Shown: positions 10,940-22,701 of the stretch, piece by piece | How positions within the stretch are numbered: position 1 is the first letter of the stretch | How the letters are laid out: each line of letters starts with the position of its first letter | Assembly: GCA_034620365.1 (NCBI GenBank) | Contig: JAQGEQ010000124.1 | Location: forward strand, 124,001-188,000 | DNA from: Pegea sp. RAD2-039 | Lineage: Eukaryota; Chordata; Thaliacea; Salpida; Salpidae | Length of the DNA: 64,000 nt | Direction: 5' to 3' | Translations under genes and position numbers: made by a program | Notes under the pieces: generated by a model | The model's database searches: none | What the model was told of the DNA's origin: nothing | What the model saw: the letters and a program-made list of their open reading frames with translations, nothing else

Positions 10940-13055
10940 TTGTCAACTAAATCAGTTGATTAAAATGATCGAAAAATGACTTTGGAACATCTAACTGTTT
11001 TCACAGCTGTTGAAAAACTTAACTTATTTACTGAAAGCAATTAATTTAACGAAATTATGTTTCATAATTTTTTTGAAGATCAAACCTTTATAAAAATAAA
11101 TGATAATTCTTTTAAGCTTAGGAATATCCTTTTTTATTAAGACTTTCTGCTTCGAAATCCAAGCAGTCGAGATAAAAACTTAACTAAGAAACATAATTTT
11201 CTTCCATAATTGTAAAAAGTTTTTTTTGTATTAGTTTTTACATTTCTTTATTGAATTAGCTAATCTAATAAAGTAAGTGAATTTTTACGATAAAATTTTA
11301 TTGCGTTTTGTAAAGAAGATTTTAAAACTTGAAAATTGTTTTACAATTTGCCTTTATTTTAAATGATTGCTTTTAAACTTTCGTCGTTTTCAATGATTTT
11401 TAATAAAGAAACTGAGCAACTTTTGCATTGATTTTAAAGCTTAGATTTTGCATGTTAAATTTTGCAGTAGTAATTCTCATGTATTATCTAAATCAACTAA
11501 TCTTAAAAAATTTGCAATAAAAGTCAAAATTACAATTTCGCTTTAAGATGAGTAAACGCTTTTACTGAAAGCTTTCAGATTTCATAAACCCTTAAACAAA
11601 AAGTTTAAAAGCATTTTCAAGACCAAGTTATCTTTTTGATATAAAATGTATAAACTTTAATCATCATTTATTCAATTGAAATGTTTTCCTTTTTTTAAAG
11701 TAATTCTCAAGTTTATAGCTTGAAAAAGTGAGTTCAACTCTTTTGTAGCAATTTGCTAAAATACATTTTGTTTCCTCTGCAATGAAAACTTCACCATTAG
11801 ATTGTTGTCAATTATGAAGTTTGTTAAATAAAAATTTTTAAACTCGTATAAATTTTAAATGTTGAGGTATAAAGTTTGAAGTGTTTTTTCAACGGTTTTA
11901 GGCTTCATTTATTTTCTAAACCGAATAACTTTACTGACAGAATAAAGAATGCTAACATGATATTATCTATGCCATTTTAAAAGCTTGAATAACGATTTTA
12001 TTCATTTCTCTTTTTAATAATTCCTCAGCTATTTTTGAATATATTGAAGAGTACCATGAAGTAAATTAGCTAAAATTCCAAGTTTGTTTTTCGGTGAAAA
12101 AGCAGAATGATTAGAGACAGTGACCTTATAGTCAAACGATTCTATGTTTTTTCTTTGTTTACTTTTAAAGACCTTTTCGTTTGCTCCATTCAACAATCAG
12201 AAGAGATTTACTTATATTTGGTTTCAATTGGAAGATTAATACTTAACTGGTTTTCATGGTATTCAAACAAACACAATGCTTCATATTTTTGAAAACTTCT
12301 TTTACAAAATGTGAAACTAGTTTTAAAACTATGAATATGGTAAAAACCATTTCTTTATAAAGGAAAGCTGATGACTTTTATCAAAATAATGCATTTTGTT
12401 CTTTATTAAAGATGTGAATAAAGTTAAGAAAATCATAACTTTGGTGACTACCTACAATGAATTGAGATACTTTCAAGTTTTTGTATGATCTACTGTTTTC
12501 TTCAAACCTTGTGAAAAATGCTGTAATGTGTAAGCTATTCCAGTTTAAGTGATTATTTTTATTTAATGTTCAAAAGTTTCTTATGTATACTTAACTTATA
12601 TTTAGATTTAACTGATTAAATTGTGTAATAAAATGTGAAGCTACTTCACTTTTTAATTGCAGAACTAAAGCATTTGATTTAACTGTTTATAAAATGAGCT
12701 ACATATTTATTTTGTTTAGTTATAAATAATGGTTTCTAATCAAAATTGTTCTAATTATTTTATTATCGGAAGAAAAGTTATTGTATTTCAATTTTTGCAG
12801 TAATATCTACCATATATTTTCTTATTTAAATAATCTTTAAAAAGTTACATTAAAACAAATAATTACAATTTTGCTTTAAGATGAGTAAACGCTTAAACCG
12901 AAGGTAATACGTTCATAAACAACTTCAAGTTCAAATTTACTATAAATTTAAGCAAAAATATAACATCGTTTAATGATTTGTAATTTTTCAGCGTTTTCAA
13001 AAGTGTTTTTTAAGTTTAGCTGTATAAAGCTAATATTAAAAAGATTTGTTTAATG
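10940..13055. other. Duplicated non-coding flank
   Basis: This is the inverted counterpart of 26,450-28,555. It contains the downstream flank of copy c, shared with the 34.3-kb gene, and at 12,300-12,780 another partial copy of the family's upstream module that has no receptor-like gene attached. No exon is supported; the small open frame at 12,107-12,292 does not resemble a protein family. Confidence 0.5.
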
Positions 13056-13057
13056 TT

Positions 13058-13320
13058 TTCTCTTTAGTTTAGCGGCTTGCACATTCGCCTAGCACGTGGA
13101 AAGGCTCGAGTCCTGGCCAGCAGATGATTACAACAAAATTTTATTAAATACCCGGCAACATGGTTATTAGTAGGTGTAGTAAATTACAAATCTTGTAGGA
13201 AACTCAAAACTTCGAGTTTAATGTCGGAGTTTGTACTTTGTTGGAAGTTTGTCACTATACTTAGTTATGTTGTAAGAACTTATGTTTGTGCGTCTTAGTA
13301 AATTTTGTCAGCTTTACTTA
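13058..13320 (+). mobile_element. tRNA-derived SINE, type 2, copy 1
   Basis: A tRNA-like head contains an A box (TAGTTTAGCGG, 13,065-13,075) and a B box (GGCTCGAGTCC, 13,103-13,113), joined by an anticodon-arm-like segment (ttcgcctagcacgtgga) that strongly resembles tRNA-Val. A ~200-bp non-tRNA body follows, including acccggcaacatggttatta. It is seen again at 35.2 kb and inverted at 26.2-26.4 kb, but the flanks are shared too. These three copies therefore reflect segmental duplication of one insertion, and its 3' end cannot be fixed from this window. Confidence 0.65.
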
Positions 13321-13901
13321 ACTTAGATGATTAGAACAATTTTGATTTTTATACTTCTTTTGTTTAAAAAAAATACACATCTTTATGTTTCAATTTTTGA
13401 ACTAATTTTGACGAATAAAAAAATCATTGAAAATGACGAAAGTTTAAAAGCAATCATTTAAAAAAAAGGCAAATTGTTAACAATTTTCAAGTTTTAAAAT
13501 CTTCCTTGCGAAACGCTGCAAACTGTAGTCTGAAAATTTCACTTACTTTATTAGATTATCTAATTCAATAAAGAAATGTAAAAACTAATACAAAAAACAC
13601 TTTTTACAATTATAGAAGAAAATTATGTTTCTTAGTTAAGTTTTTATCTCGACTGCTTGGATTTCGAAGCAGAAAGTCTTAATAAAAAAGGATATTCCTA
13701 AGCTTAAAAGTATCATTTATTTTTATAAAAGTTTGATCTTCAAAAAAAGTATGAAACATAATTTCGTTAAATTAATTGCTTTCAGTAAATAAGTTAAAAG
13801 TTTCTTCAACAGCTGTGAAAACAGTTAGATGTTCCAAAGTCATTTTTCGATCATTTTAATCAACTGATTTAGTTGACAACATCTATAAACTCATCTGAGT
13901 T

Positions 13902-14482
13902 TTAATCAGTAACTAGACGTGATTGCCTATGCCCTCTAGAACAAATTTCAAAGGTTTCCCGAGTCTCGTTTAGGTAATAATGTTCAACAACTGCTTCGAC
14001 TGATGATGAACTTGTGCTTGTACGATTAGAATCTAAATTGTTTGCAGAATTACTGCTTGTTGGTTGAGATGTTTCCACTGGAGATTTTGTGAGTAACATT
14101 CCTTTATTTTCAAATAGCTTTACCAATTCACTTCTAACAGCAATATATTCACCATTTAAAATTCTTCTAATTAAATCATAAGAATATCTTAGTAATTTTT
14201 TACTATTTCCAACAGAAACATAATACACTTTATCCGGAAACCTTATATGTGATATATTCAGTCCTTTTTCTAAACACTTTTTAGTAAAACATTTTTTGCA
14301 GTGAGGTAATACCTTATTAATTATACAATTAGTGAAACCAGTAATACATTTCAAAGATTTTCCAGATACAAGATAACTTCGAATATTTTTGATACACAAA
14401 CTACACAAATTTAAGCAATAACACTTTCCGACACCATAGTTTTTGTGGCAAATTCACATTTCTGGCTTCCAGTTGGTTTCAT
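13902..14482 (-). pseudogene. Nuclear-receptor DBD-like gene, copy a', N-terminal frameshift
   Basis: Duplicate of the gene at 2,880-3,460. Here the centre and tail are in one frame (from Met at 14,408 to the stop at 13,902, 168 codons), but a base is missing near 14,455 compared with copy a. An ATG start at 14,482 therefore reads out of frame and loses the first C-x2-C. As in copy a, the family's usual start codon reads ATA. The open frame from 14,408 retains half of finger 1 and all of finger 2. Probably inactive, or a truncated product. Confidence 0.8.
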
Positions 14483-14489
14483 TTGCTGG

Positions 14490-16375
14490 TTATTTATGCT
14501 TTTAAATACTTAAGTCTTTTTAACTTAAAATACTAAATTTCATCTTACAAAATTCCTTTTTGAGAAAAAGAAAACATCAATAAATACGAAAAACTTGTTT
14601 TTACTATAAACTACCTTTTGTTTTCCAACTTAGAACCATAAAAAGCTAAAAATGGTTAAACTAAAAAACTATTATAAAACTAATTTTGTTTCTAAGATGA
14701 TCTGATGAAAGTAATTATTTCACAGAAGTAGCAAAGAGAAATTTTAAATTTTATCTCGAAAGTTTTCAGCAGTTAAAAAATATGTCTGTACGAGTAAGTA
14801 AGCAAAGATAAAATTAAAATAATTTCAGCAAATTTTTTTTTACTGACACAAAAATAATTAGAGCAATTTTGATTCTAAAAATTTATGAATAACTAATTAA
14901 AATAAAAATGCAACGAAATATTTAAACAGTGAAATCAAATGCCTCAATTCTATAACTAACAACTAAGTTAGCTTCACGATGTATTACGCAAATTAATAAA
15001 ATAAATTTAAATACAAGATAAATAAACATTAAAAACCTTTGAACATAAATGAAAAATAAACACTTAGACTGGAATAGCTTACATATTACAACATTATTCA
15101 CAAGGTAACTAACTTGTTCACAGAAGAAGCTAAGAGAAGCATTAAATGCTAGGAGAGGTCTTAGAAGTTTAAAAATATGTTTATATAAGTAAGTAAAACT
15201 AAAATTTTCAAATTTAAAACAAAAACCTTTTCTGTAATTTTCAAGAAAACAATTATATTATTTTTGAATCGTAAGCGTTATGCATAATTAAGGAAAATTT
15301 AGGAAGTTAGATTGTGTACTTCAGTTTCATAATTAAGAAAGAATTTAGAAAGGTAGACAAGTGTTTATTAAAGTCAACATAGTTTCAAACTTATTATTGA
15401 AGTACATAAACGCTTTAATTATTATTTGATCTTGTTATCTACACCAACAAGAAAATCGTTTTATTCGAGATTCTATAGCTTTAGTTGATAACAAAATGTC
15501 GCCAAGAGAAAAATCGCATTGAATTTCTAATTCATAGTTCTTACAAAATTTTGTGGGTAAAAGCATACAATACTACAACAAAATATAATAGAATAGTTTA
15601 ATATCAAAATTTTCAACTTACAGCTGAAAGTTAATACTTAAGTTAAATGTAATTCAAAATTTATATTTAATTACTTGTACATAAAATTAACTACAATTAT
15701 TTGTTTCAAATAATTATAGCGAAAAAGCAGCAAACTTTTTTGTGGTTTAAGTATATTCAGAATACAAGAATATTTTTACCTAGTGTTAGTTCTAAACATT
15801 CTATCGCAAAACAAATACTAAAAAAGTGATATTCTAAATTTTTGTGTCAGGGCAGAAATTATGGACAATTAATTATTGCCCCGGCAACAAGACTGCACTC
15901 TCCTTGCCAACAACATATATAGCGGAAAAGAAGGACTATTACATCTACAACCATGTGCCAGAACGAGACTAAATGTAACTTTTATTAGATTATTAAATAT
16001 AGATAATAAATAGAAGTTTATACTGCAAGAACTGAAATACAATAAATAAGCAGACCTTTAAAATCTATGCAAAATTTGCAAAGTTTCTTTATTAAAAATC
16101 ATTAAAAAAGATCAAATTTTAAGCGTTCAATTAGAAAAGAAAAAATAATTCATTGTCAAAACAACATCAAAGTGTTAAATAATCTTAAAGTTTCAATATC
16201 TTCTTTACAAAGTGCTGCAAAATTTTATCTGGAAATTCACATAATTTATTTCACTAGCTAATTCAGTAAAACAATCCAATTTTAATGTTCTCAACATTAA
16301 TTAAATTAATTCAGATGCGTTACATGTTCCAAAATGATTTTGATTAATTGATTTAGTTGGCTACATATACAAAGT
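14490..16375. other. Spacer between copies a' and b'
   Basis: Near-identical to 3,470-5,350, including the diverged repeat A duplicate at 15,846-15,980. No exon recognised. Confidence 0.5.
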
Positions 16376-16385
16376 CATCTGAGTT

Positions 16386-16982
16386 TTAATCAGTAACTGG
16401 ACGTGATTGCCCAGGGAGTCTATACCAAATTTCAATGGTTTCCCGAGTCTCATTAAGGTAATAAGGTTCAACAACTGCTTCGACTGATGATGAACTTGAG
16501 CTTGTAGGATTGGAATCTAAATTATTTGCGAAGTTACTGCTGGTGGGTTGAGATGTTTCGAGTGAAGAAGGTGTCATTAACATTCTTTTACTCTGAAATA
16601 GCTTTACCAATTCACTTCTAACAGCATAGAATTCACCATTTAATATTCTTCTAATGAAATCATCAGGATATAGCAAACATTTGGTTCTACAGGAGTTACC
16701 AAGAATATAATTATAACTTTCATCTCTTATATTTAATATATTTAGTCCTTTGTCTAAACACTTCTTAGTAAAACATTTTGAGCAGTGAGGTGATTCCAAG
16801 TTAATTTCACAATTACTTAAACCAGTACTACATTCCAAAGGTTCTCCAGATACAAGATATTTCCGAATCCTTTTTACACAAGAAGTACACATAAGTAAGC
16901 AATAATACTTTCTGATATCATAGCCTTTGTGGCAAACTGAGCATTCCCATCTTTCAACTGAATTCGTCTGGTCGTCATACAT
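16386..16982 (-). CDS. Nuclear-receptor DNA-binding-domain-only protein, copy b'
   Basis: An intact single-exon gene of 198 codons, starting at ATG 16,982 (MYDDQTNSVERWEC). It has the same architecture as copy b. Finger 1 has the Y-Y-C-L-L-M-C-x2-C block, with basic residues V-K-R-I-R-K in the P-box/recognition-helix position. Finger 2 is C-x6-C-x8-C-x2-C, then T-K-K-C-L-D-K-G. A Y-P-D-D-F-I-R-R-I-L helix and a Ser-rich tail ending at V-T-D follow. Compared with copy b it has three extra residues before LETSQ and a few substitutions. Both duplicates staying open while their copy-a neighbours are broken hints that the b form is under constraint. The DNA target is unknown; it could instead act as a dominant-negative or non-DNA-binding partner. 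Confidence 0.75.
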   Translation of the reverse strand: MYDDQTNSVERWECSVCHKGYDIRKYYCLLMCTSCVKRIRKYLVSGEPLECSTGLSNCEINLESPHCSKCFTKKCLDKGLNILNIRDESYNYILGNSCRTKCLLYPDDFIRRILNGEFYAVRSELVKLFQSKRMLMTPSSLETSQPTSSNFANNLDSNPTSSSSSSVEAVVEPYYLNETRETIEIWYRLPGQSRPVTD

Positions 16983-16999
16983 GCTTTTAAACACTTAAA

Positions 17000-18550
17000 A
17001 ATCGTTAAAACTTAAAGCATTAGCTTTTATCTTACAAAAATCTTTTATAAAAAAAATAATGATTAAAAGTTATACAAAAAGTGTTTTTACTATAAACCAC
17101 TTTTTGTTTTCCAACTTAGAACCATATAAAGCTAAAATTCTTAAAATCAATATAACTATTATAAAACTAATTTTGATTTTAACAAGATCTGATGTAAACA
17201 ATAATTTTAAAGAAATAGCTAATAAAATGTTTAAAATGAAGAGAGGTTTTGAAAATTAGAAAATATATTTGTAACAGCAAGCAAAGCTAAAGTTGAGATA
17301 TTTAAAGCAAAGGTTTTTCCTGATAAAAAAATAATTAGAACATTTTTGATTTCAACCCCTTATGTATAACTAAACAAAATAAAGATGTGGCTAATTATTT
17401 AAACAGTTAAATCAAATGCTTTAGCTCCATAATAAAAAAATTAAGTTAGCTTCTCAATTTATTACACAATTTAATAAATTTAATCTAAATATAAGTTAAG
17501 TAAACATTAAAAACTTTTGAATATAAAATAAACAATTAGCCTAGAATAGCTTACATATTACAGCGTTTTTCAGAACGTTTGAAGAAAACAGTAGATCATA
17601 CAAAAACTTGAAAGTATCTCAATTCATTGTAGGTAGTAACCAAAGTTATGATTCTCTTAAATGTATTCACATCTTAAATAAAAAACAAAATGTTTCATTT
17701 TAATAAAAGTCATCAGCTTTGCTATATAAAAAAATTGTTTTTACCATATCTCTAAATTAAAAACTAGTTTTTTTTATTTTTACAAAAAGTTTTCGGAAAT
17801 ATGAAAAGTATGTTTACTTGAATATAACCAACAACAGCAGTTTTTTCATTAAGGATTAAATATGATTTTATGCTCTAAATATTATATTTTTTCTTTATAC
17901 ATTTACATACATCTTTTTGATTTAGTTAAAATACTCAGTAAAGATTTCTGTTTGTTATCTATAGAAAACCGTTTACAATACAAGGTATATTTCTGCAGTT
18001 TAAACAATTTTGTAATACAAATCATTTGTACAAAGTAGACAAAAAATATTGTTACAAAAGTTTACAAAAAAAAATATTTTTTTACTTGATGTTTTGAGTA
18101 TTTAAACAAAAATTGCCTATAAATTTATATTTAGAATAAATATATACTTTTAAAAAGTATAAGAAACTCTGCCGGCAAAATTGGCTTTATAAAATAACCA
18201 TTCTATAACATTTTACAAAATATTTTCTATCAAGCAAATTGAAAAAAAAATCACAATAGTTAGAATAAAATAGTTTAGTTGCAGCTTTTAAAAAGTCTTT
18301 AGAAAAGTTATTTTTAGTTGGTTATTTTAATCATATGAAATGAGAAAAATGTAACTCTTTCAATTGAGACTTTAAAGGAAAACAATTCATAAAAGTTTAC
18401 TAAACCAGATATTTTATTTATAAGTCTTCCTGGTACTTAATACTTGAAAGCAAAAGTTAACTATATTAATAACATTCTAACAAAATGGAAAAACTGTTTT
18501 GGGTCAAAATGATTTATACCTTTAAAATCAAAGCTGGCACGATTTGTCTT
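17000..18550. other. Shared upstream flank, copy 2
   Basis: Matches 5,960-7,520. The last ~450 bp (18,080-18,540) is closer to the inverted segment at 32,090-32,530 than to copy 1, showing mosaic relationships among the copies. No exon. Confidence 0.45.
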
Positions 18551-18709
18551 ATTTATTTATTTATTACAATAAATGTGAAGGAGGGTGCCTAAAGAGAGCA
18601 CCTCTCGCTAACACACATTCTCACAAATTAGATCTATTTGACGTGTAAATGAAAAAGTATATGACAATGAAGAATTGCACAGAATCATAGTATTGTAAAA
18701 GAGAAAAAT

Positions 18710-21700
18710 TCACAGTTTAGAAATGGCAATGTTGGCGATGTTATAACAATTCAGCTTTTTCTTGAACAGCATAAGTGATTTTGACATGACAATCTCTGAT
18801 GGCAGATTGTTCCATGTACTGATTGTGCGGTATGAGAAAAAACTTAATCTGGTTAACGTAGCTGGTGGAGTTTGCTTATTAAGATGTAATTTATGTCTTC
18901 TAAGTTGATATAACTTGAGGGAGGGACTAATGGAGAAAATGTCATCAAACTGAAGATCAATTAGGTTGTGAATAATTTTAAAAATCAGAATAAGGTCGTA
19001 TTTAATTCTTCGGATTTCCAAAGTATCTAGATTGAAGAAGCTGAGACGATGCTTATAACTCTCGTATTTGATATTAAGTTTCCTGCAAACCAATCTCGTA
19101 AATGTTGCCTGAACAGATTCGATTTTTCTGATATCACCAACTTGATATGGCATCCATGCACTGATATTGTATTCAAGAATAGGGCGTATGTACAGTTTGA
19201 AAAGGTTGACGAAAAACCATGGATCTTTAGAATTAAAAGTCTTTATGATGAGGTGGACAAGCTTGATAGATTTTCCAAAGATTCTGGAAACATAACTGTG
19301 CCATTTGAAGTCAGATGTCAGAGTAATGCCGAGGTCTATGACTGAGGATACTCGTTCAAGAATAGATCCATTGATGTAGTATCGGTTGCTGAAGTTGGCA
19401 GCTGGCTTACGGGAGAATGTTATAACTTCAGACTTTGTTGGCTGGATTTTAAGTTGCTAATTCGCAGACCAGTTTTCTACAATATTAAGTGCAGTTTGGA
19501 GTTTTGAGTGAGAACCAGATAATAGCTTGATGTCGTCTGCATACACAAACACACTGACATTGTCTACTGTTATTAGTCTTTTGATGAGGTCTTCAATGAA
19601 AATCAAAAAGAGAAGTGGACCCAGAACGGAACCCTGAGGAACGCCGCTGGTGACTTTACTAGGAGTAGATAAAGATCTTTCTACACAGGTTCGTTGGGTT
19701 CTACCTGATAAGAAATCTTCAATCCATTTTAAGATAGAGTTTCTGATTTTTATGTTTTTCAATACAGTAATGAGCTTGTTGTGTGGAACAGAATCAAAAG
19801 CTTTAGCAAAATCAAGGTATATGATGTCACATGGAGTATTACTTTCGTAATGAGCTGTAAGCTCATTGAAAAAATTGAGATGTTGAGTCAAAGAAGATCT
19901 TTGCTTAACAAAGCCATGCTGGACATCAGATATTAGATGATGCTCCGTCAAATGGCTAGTTATATGGTTGTGAATGATGTGTTCTTGAGTTCTGCAGATA
20001 ACCGACGTCAGCGAAACTGGTCTGTAGTTAAGTGCAGTGTTTCTGGGACCCTTCTTATAAATTGGAGTAATAATAGCATTCTTCCAAATTTGTGGAAGTC
20101 TTCCCCGCTTAAGAGTCATGTTAAAGAGTAGCGATAAGGGTAGCGCTAAAGAAGAAGTACTTTTTCTTAAAAACAAAGCTGGGATTTGATCTGGGGTGTT
20201 GGAAACTGTTGATTTTAGAGAAGAAATAGCCTTAGATACTATATCAACTGTTATGTCTAGATCTACCATCTCAGAGATATTTGAAAGGATATTGGAGTAG
20301 GAAATAGTAGGAGTATTGCCATCATCGGTTATAAAAACCTTTTCAAATTGTTTGTTTAGCAATTCAGCTTTATTCTTTGGTTCCATCACCAGCTGATTAG
20401 CGTTATCAAGCAAGGGAGGTAGATGAGATCTCGCCTTAAGCTTGTGATTAATGAAGCCAAAAAACGTTTTCTTGCTAGGTGAAGATAAGATTGCACTTTC
20501 TTTTCCTAAATAGAAGCTATAAACTGATTTCTTGTAGACTAGACAAAGATCTTTGTATAGAGGTTTGATGGAAGGATCTGCTTTAGTTTGTTTGTATAAG
20601 AGGTTTTTCAAATGTTGTAAATTCCTTAAATATCTTGGCAAGTGTGGTTTTTTGTTGACTCTATATAAAGGTATGAACTTTTTAATTGACTCATTAACAA
20701 TGTAGTAAACCTCAAGTAGATATCATTGATGTCTTCGGAAGAGTTGAAAACAGAAATCCAGTCAACACCTGATAAGAACTTGTTTATACTGTTATAATTT
20801 CCACGATAAAAGTTCCGTATGCTTGGAGTTTTAACGTTCGTAGAAAAAGTTTGTTGGAGCTTGAATTCAATCATGTTGTGATCGCATGTCAGAGCAAAAG
20901 GTTCATTTTGATCAACGTAGATAACGTTCTCAGGTTTTAATGTGATGAGAAGATCCAAAGTATTACCACTAACTTGGGTTGGAAAAGTAACCATCTGAGA
21001 TAGATTATTGGCATCAAGGAAGTTTACAAAGACATGACTCAGATTGGCTGAATTAGTTTTGTCTCCATTCAAATTAAACAATTTTCCATTGAATGCTAAA
21101 TTTGGGTTATTCCAATCAATTCTACTAAAATTAAAATCCCCAAGAATATAAATCTCAGGACAAATTAGGCTTTTCAGAACCTTCAATAAGGCCTTAATAG
21201 TAACCTCATCGTTAACTTTAGACGGTGGTAGGTAGGTACATATAAAGCGGGAAAAACTTAGACTTTGAGTAATGAAAATTGAAAGCAATAATCTCAAATC
21301 CTGGGCAATCAATGGTATTTATCTTAATTCTTGAAATCATGGGTGCCAGTGATGTTTTATAGATTACACAAACACCGCCGCCTCTATCAAACAGTCTATC
21401 ACAGCGCAAAGCACGAAAAAGATCACTATCATCCAGAAAGGAGTCAGGATAAAAGGGTTTCAACCAAGTTTCGGTAATGAAAACAAATGTAAAATCTTGA
21501 GAAAGCAAAAGAGCTTTCAATTCGAAAATTTTGTTGACAATTGACCGTGCATTGAAAAACAGACCTAATATAATAGAAAAATTGTCTTTGTGACACTTGT
21601 AAGATTTGGTGGTAGGCTTCTGTGTACTGGTATCTTGAGCTGGAAGCATAGTATTAATAATTTTGTGCGAAGAGAGGTTGAATAAGGATGATGTGGGTCC

Positions 21701-21757
21701 AGTGGTTATTTTGCACTTCCGTTTTTTGAAAAGACCTTCACAATCTTTAAAGCCCAT
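18710..21757 (-). pseudogene. LINE ORF2: endonuclease and reverse transcriptase, disrupted
   Basis: The frame starts within the end of ORF1 (overlapping by ~50 bp near 21,706-21,757). The endonuclease part shows F-N-A-R-S-I, I-T-E-T-W-L, G-D-F-N-F-x-x-I-D-W and a D-H-N-M-I block. The reverse transcriptase shows N-Y-R-P-V-S-L, L-D-F-A-K-A-F-D-S-V-P-H, G-V-P-Q-G-S-V-L-G-P-L-L-F and the catalytic Y-A-D-D at about 19,530. The frame breaks near 21,220-21,310 and 20,626-20,641. A TAG at about 19,457 replaces a tryptophan codon that is present in copy B. The open tail segment at 18,710-19,153 carries the R-R-x-K-x-D-L and W-N-x-L-P-S-E-I motifs typical of the end of such ORF2 proteins. It is an enzyme for target-primed reverse transcription, inactive in this copy. 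Confidence 0.93.
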
Positions 21758-22701
21758 GGTGGACCTCGAACTTTGTATTTGAAATCAGTTGGTTGCTCTT
21801 TCTGATTTCGGCTGTACGCCTCTTTTAGAAGACGCTTATTTTCTGAGCGATCATCTTCACAGATATCATGTGCTACTCTGATGCCCTGGAATTTTTCGTC
21901 CTGCTTAAGCTTATACAGCTTAGCAAGAAACTTACGTTTGTCCCATCTTTCCTGAAAGGACACTTTTAACGGTCTTTTATGATTTGATCTTTTTACCCCG
22001 AGTCTGGTCATTGAAACCTTTGGAGCGTCCACAAAACCAAGGCTTTGAGTGCTCATTTGATTAAAAGTCTTGATGTCATCGTCTTTATCAGTCTCGGAGA
22101 CACCAAAGATGATGACATTGTTTTCTCTATCCTCCCGGTCCAGAGTAAGTTTTTTGTGCGTGTCAGTAACTTTCTTGGCAAGAAGTTGCACCACGCTAGT
22201 ATTTTTTTCGGATCCAGAATTACCAACAACTGAGGCCCATGTGAGAGGCTTCTTTGTGGAGGCATCCAGTTCATCCATAGATTTTGATAAGATAGAAATC
22301 TTTTCATTGATTTTGGCAACATCGTTGCCAATTTCGGATTTTAATTTGGCCAATTCAGTGGATATGGTGTTGCTGATGTCGGACAATAAGCTTTTGTTAG
22401 TGTTGGACGAGGTAGTTGTTTTGTCCATAGATCTACATTTAATGCAGAACCAACAAAATCCCACTTGCTGCATTTTATTATTTTCAAATATATCATATAA
22501 TTTTTTATTCACATCACTACAAGTGAGGTGAAACCTAGAGAGGCATTTGATGCAATCTATTGCCATATCTTCACCAGAGCAAGTTTTGTTACAAGCTTGG
22601 CAATTGCCATTGCAAGCTTGTTTTGAAGAACTTGGTTTGCTTGGGTTTTTTGGAGCTTTTGACCGCAAGGTCCTGCCATTTGTATCTACCATAGTTTCCA
22701 T
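21706..22701 (-). CDS. LINE ORF1: PHD zinc finger / coiled-coil / nucleic-acid-binding protein
   Basis: Intact, 331 residues, start METMVDTNGR. A basic Ser/Lys-rich N-terminus is followed by a Cys/His zinc finger of PHD type (residues ~30-90, ending C-W-F-C-I-K-C), a predicted coiled coil (E-L-A-K-L-K-S-E-I... to M-D-E-L-D) and a conserved region beginning D-R-E-N-N-V-I-I-F-G-V that is typical of ORF1 proteins of CR1/L2-like LINEs. It presumably packages the element RNA. Unlike ORF2 it has no visible disruption. This is transposon-encoded rather than a host gene. Confidence 0.88.
   Translation of the reverse strand: METMVDTNGRTLRSKAPKNPSKPSSSKQACNGNCQACNKTCSGEDMAIDCIKCLSRFHLTCSDVNKKLYDIFENNKMQQVGFCWFCIKCRSMDKTTTSSNTNKSLLSDISNTISTELAKLKSEIGNDVAKINEKISILSKSMDELDASTKKPLTWASVVGNSGSEKNTSVVQLLAKKVTDTHKKLTLDREDRENNVIIFGVSETDKDDDIKTFNQMSTQSLGFVDAPKVSMTRLGVKRSNHKRPLKVSFQERWDKRKFLAKLYKLKQDEKFQGIRVAHDICEDDRSENKRLLKEAYSRNQKEQPTDFKYKVRGPPWALKIVKVFSKNGSAK

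Larger units (their letters stand above)
7400..13420. repeat. Inverted repeat, left arm (with 26,070-32,200)
   Basis: Read forward, this ~6-kb arm contains a truncated lectin-like gene (+), a receptor-like tail fragment (-), a receptor-like gene (+) and a tRNA-derived SINE (+). The same items appear in reverse order and opposite strand at 26.07-32.2 kb, with very similar sequence including the spacers. The arms are separated by ~12.7 kb, of which about 4.5 kb is a later LINE. Near the outer end (7.4-7.87 kb) this arm differs from its partner more than elsewhere, as if partly replaced. Confidence 0.88.
13425..18545. repeat. Direct repeat copy 2 (with 2,400-7,520)
   Basis: Same order and orientation as copy 1: receptor-like copy a', spacer, receptor-like copy b', shared upstream flank. 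The copy is interrupted at its right end by the minus-strand LINE (18,552-23,058). Homology resumes at 23,061 and runs through the intact lectin gene. Confidence 0.9.

Noticed and set aside
12107..12292. A 61-codon open frame between copy c and the SINE
   Set aside because: Its inverted counterpart near 27,240-27,400 is not comparably open and the translation resembles no family.
19049..22531. Several plus-strand open frames across the LINE
   Set aside because: They are antisense shadows of LINE ORF1 and ORF2; the minus strand carries the recognisable domains.
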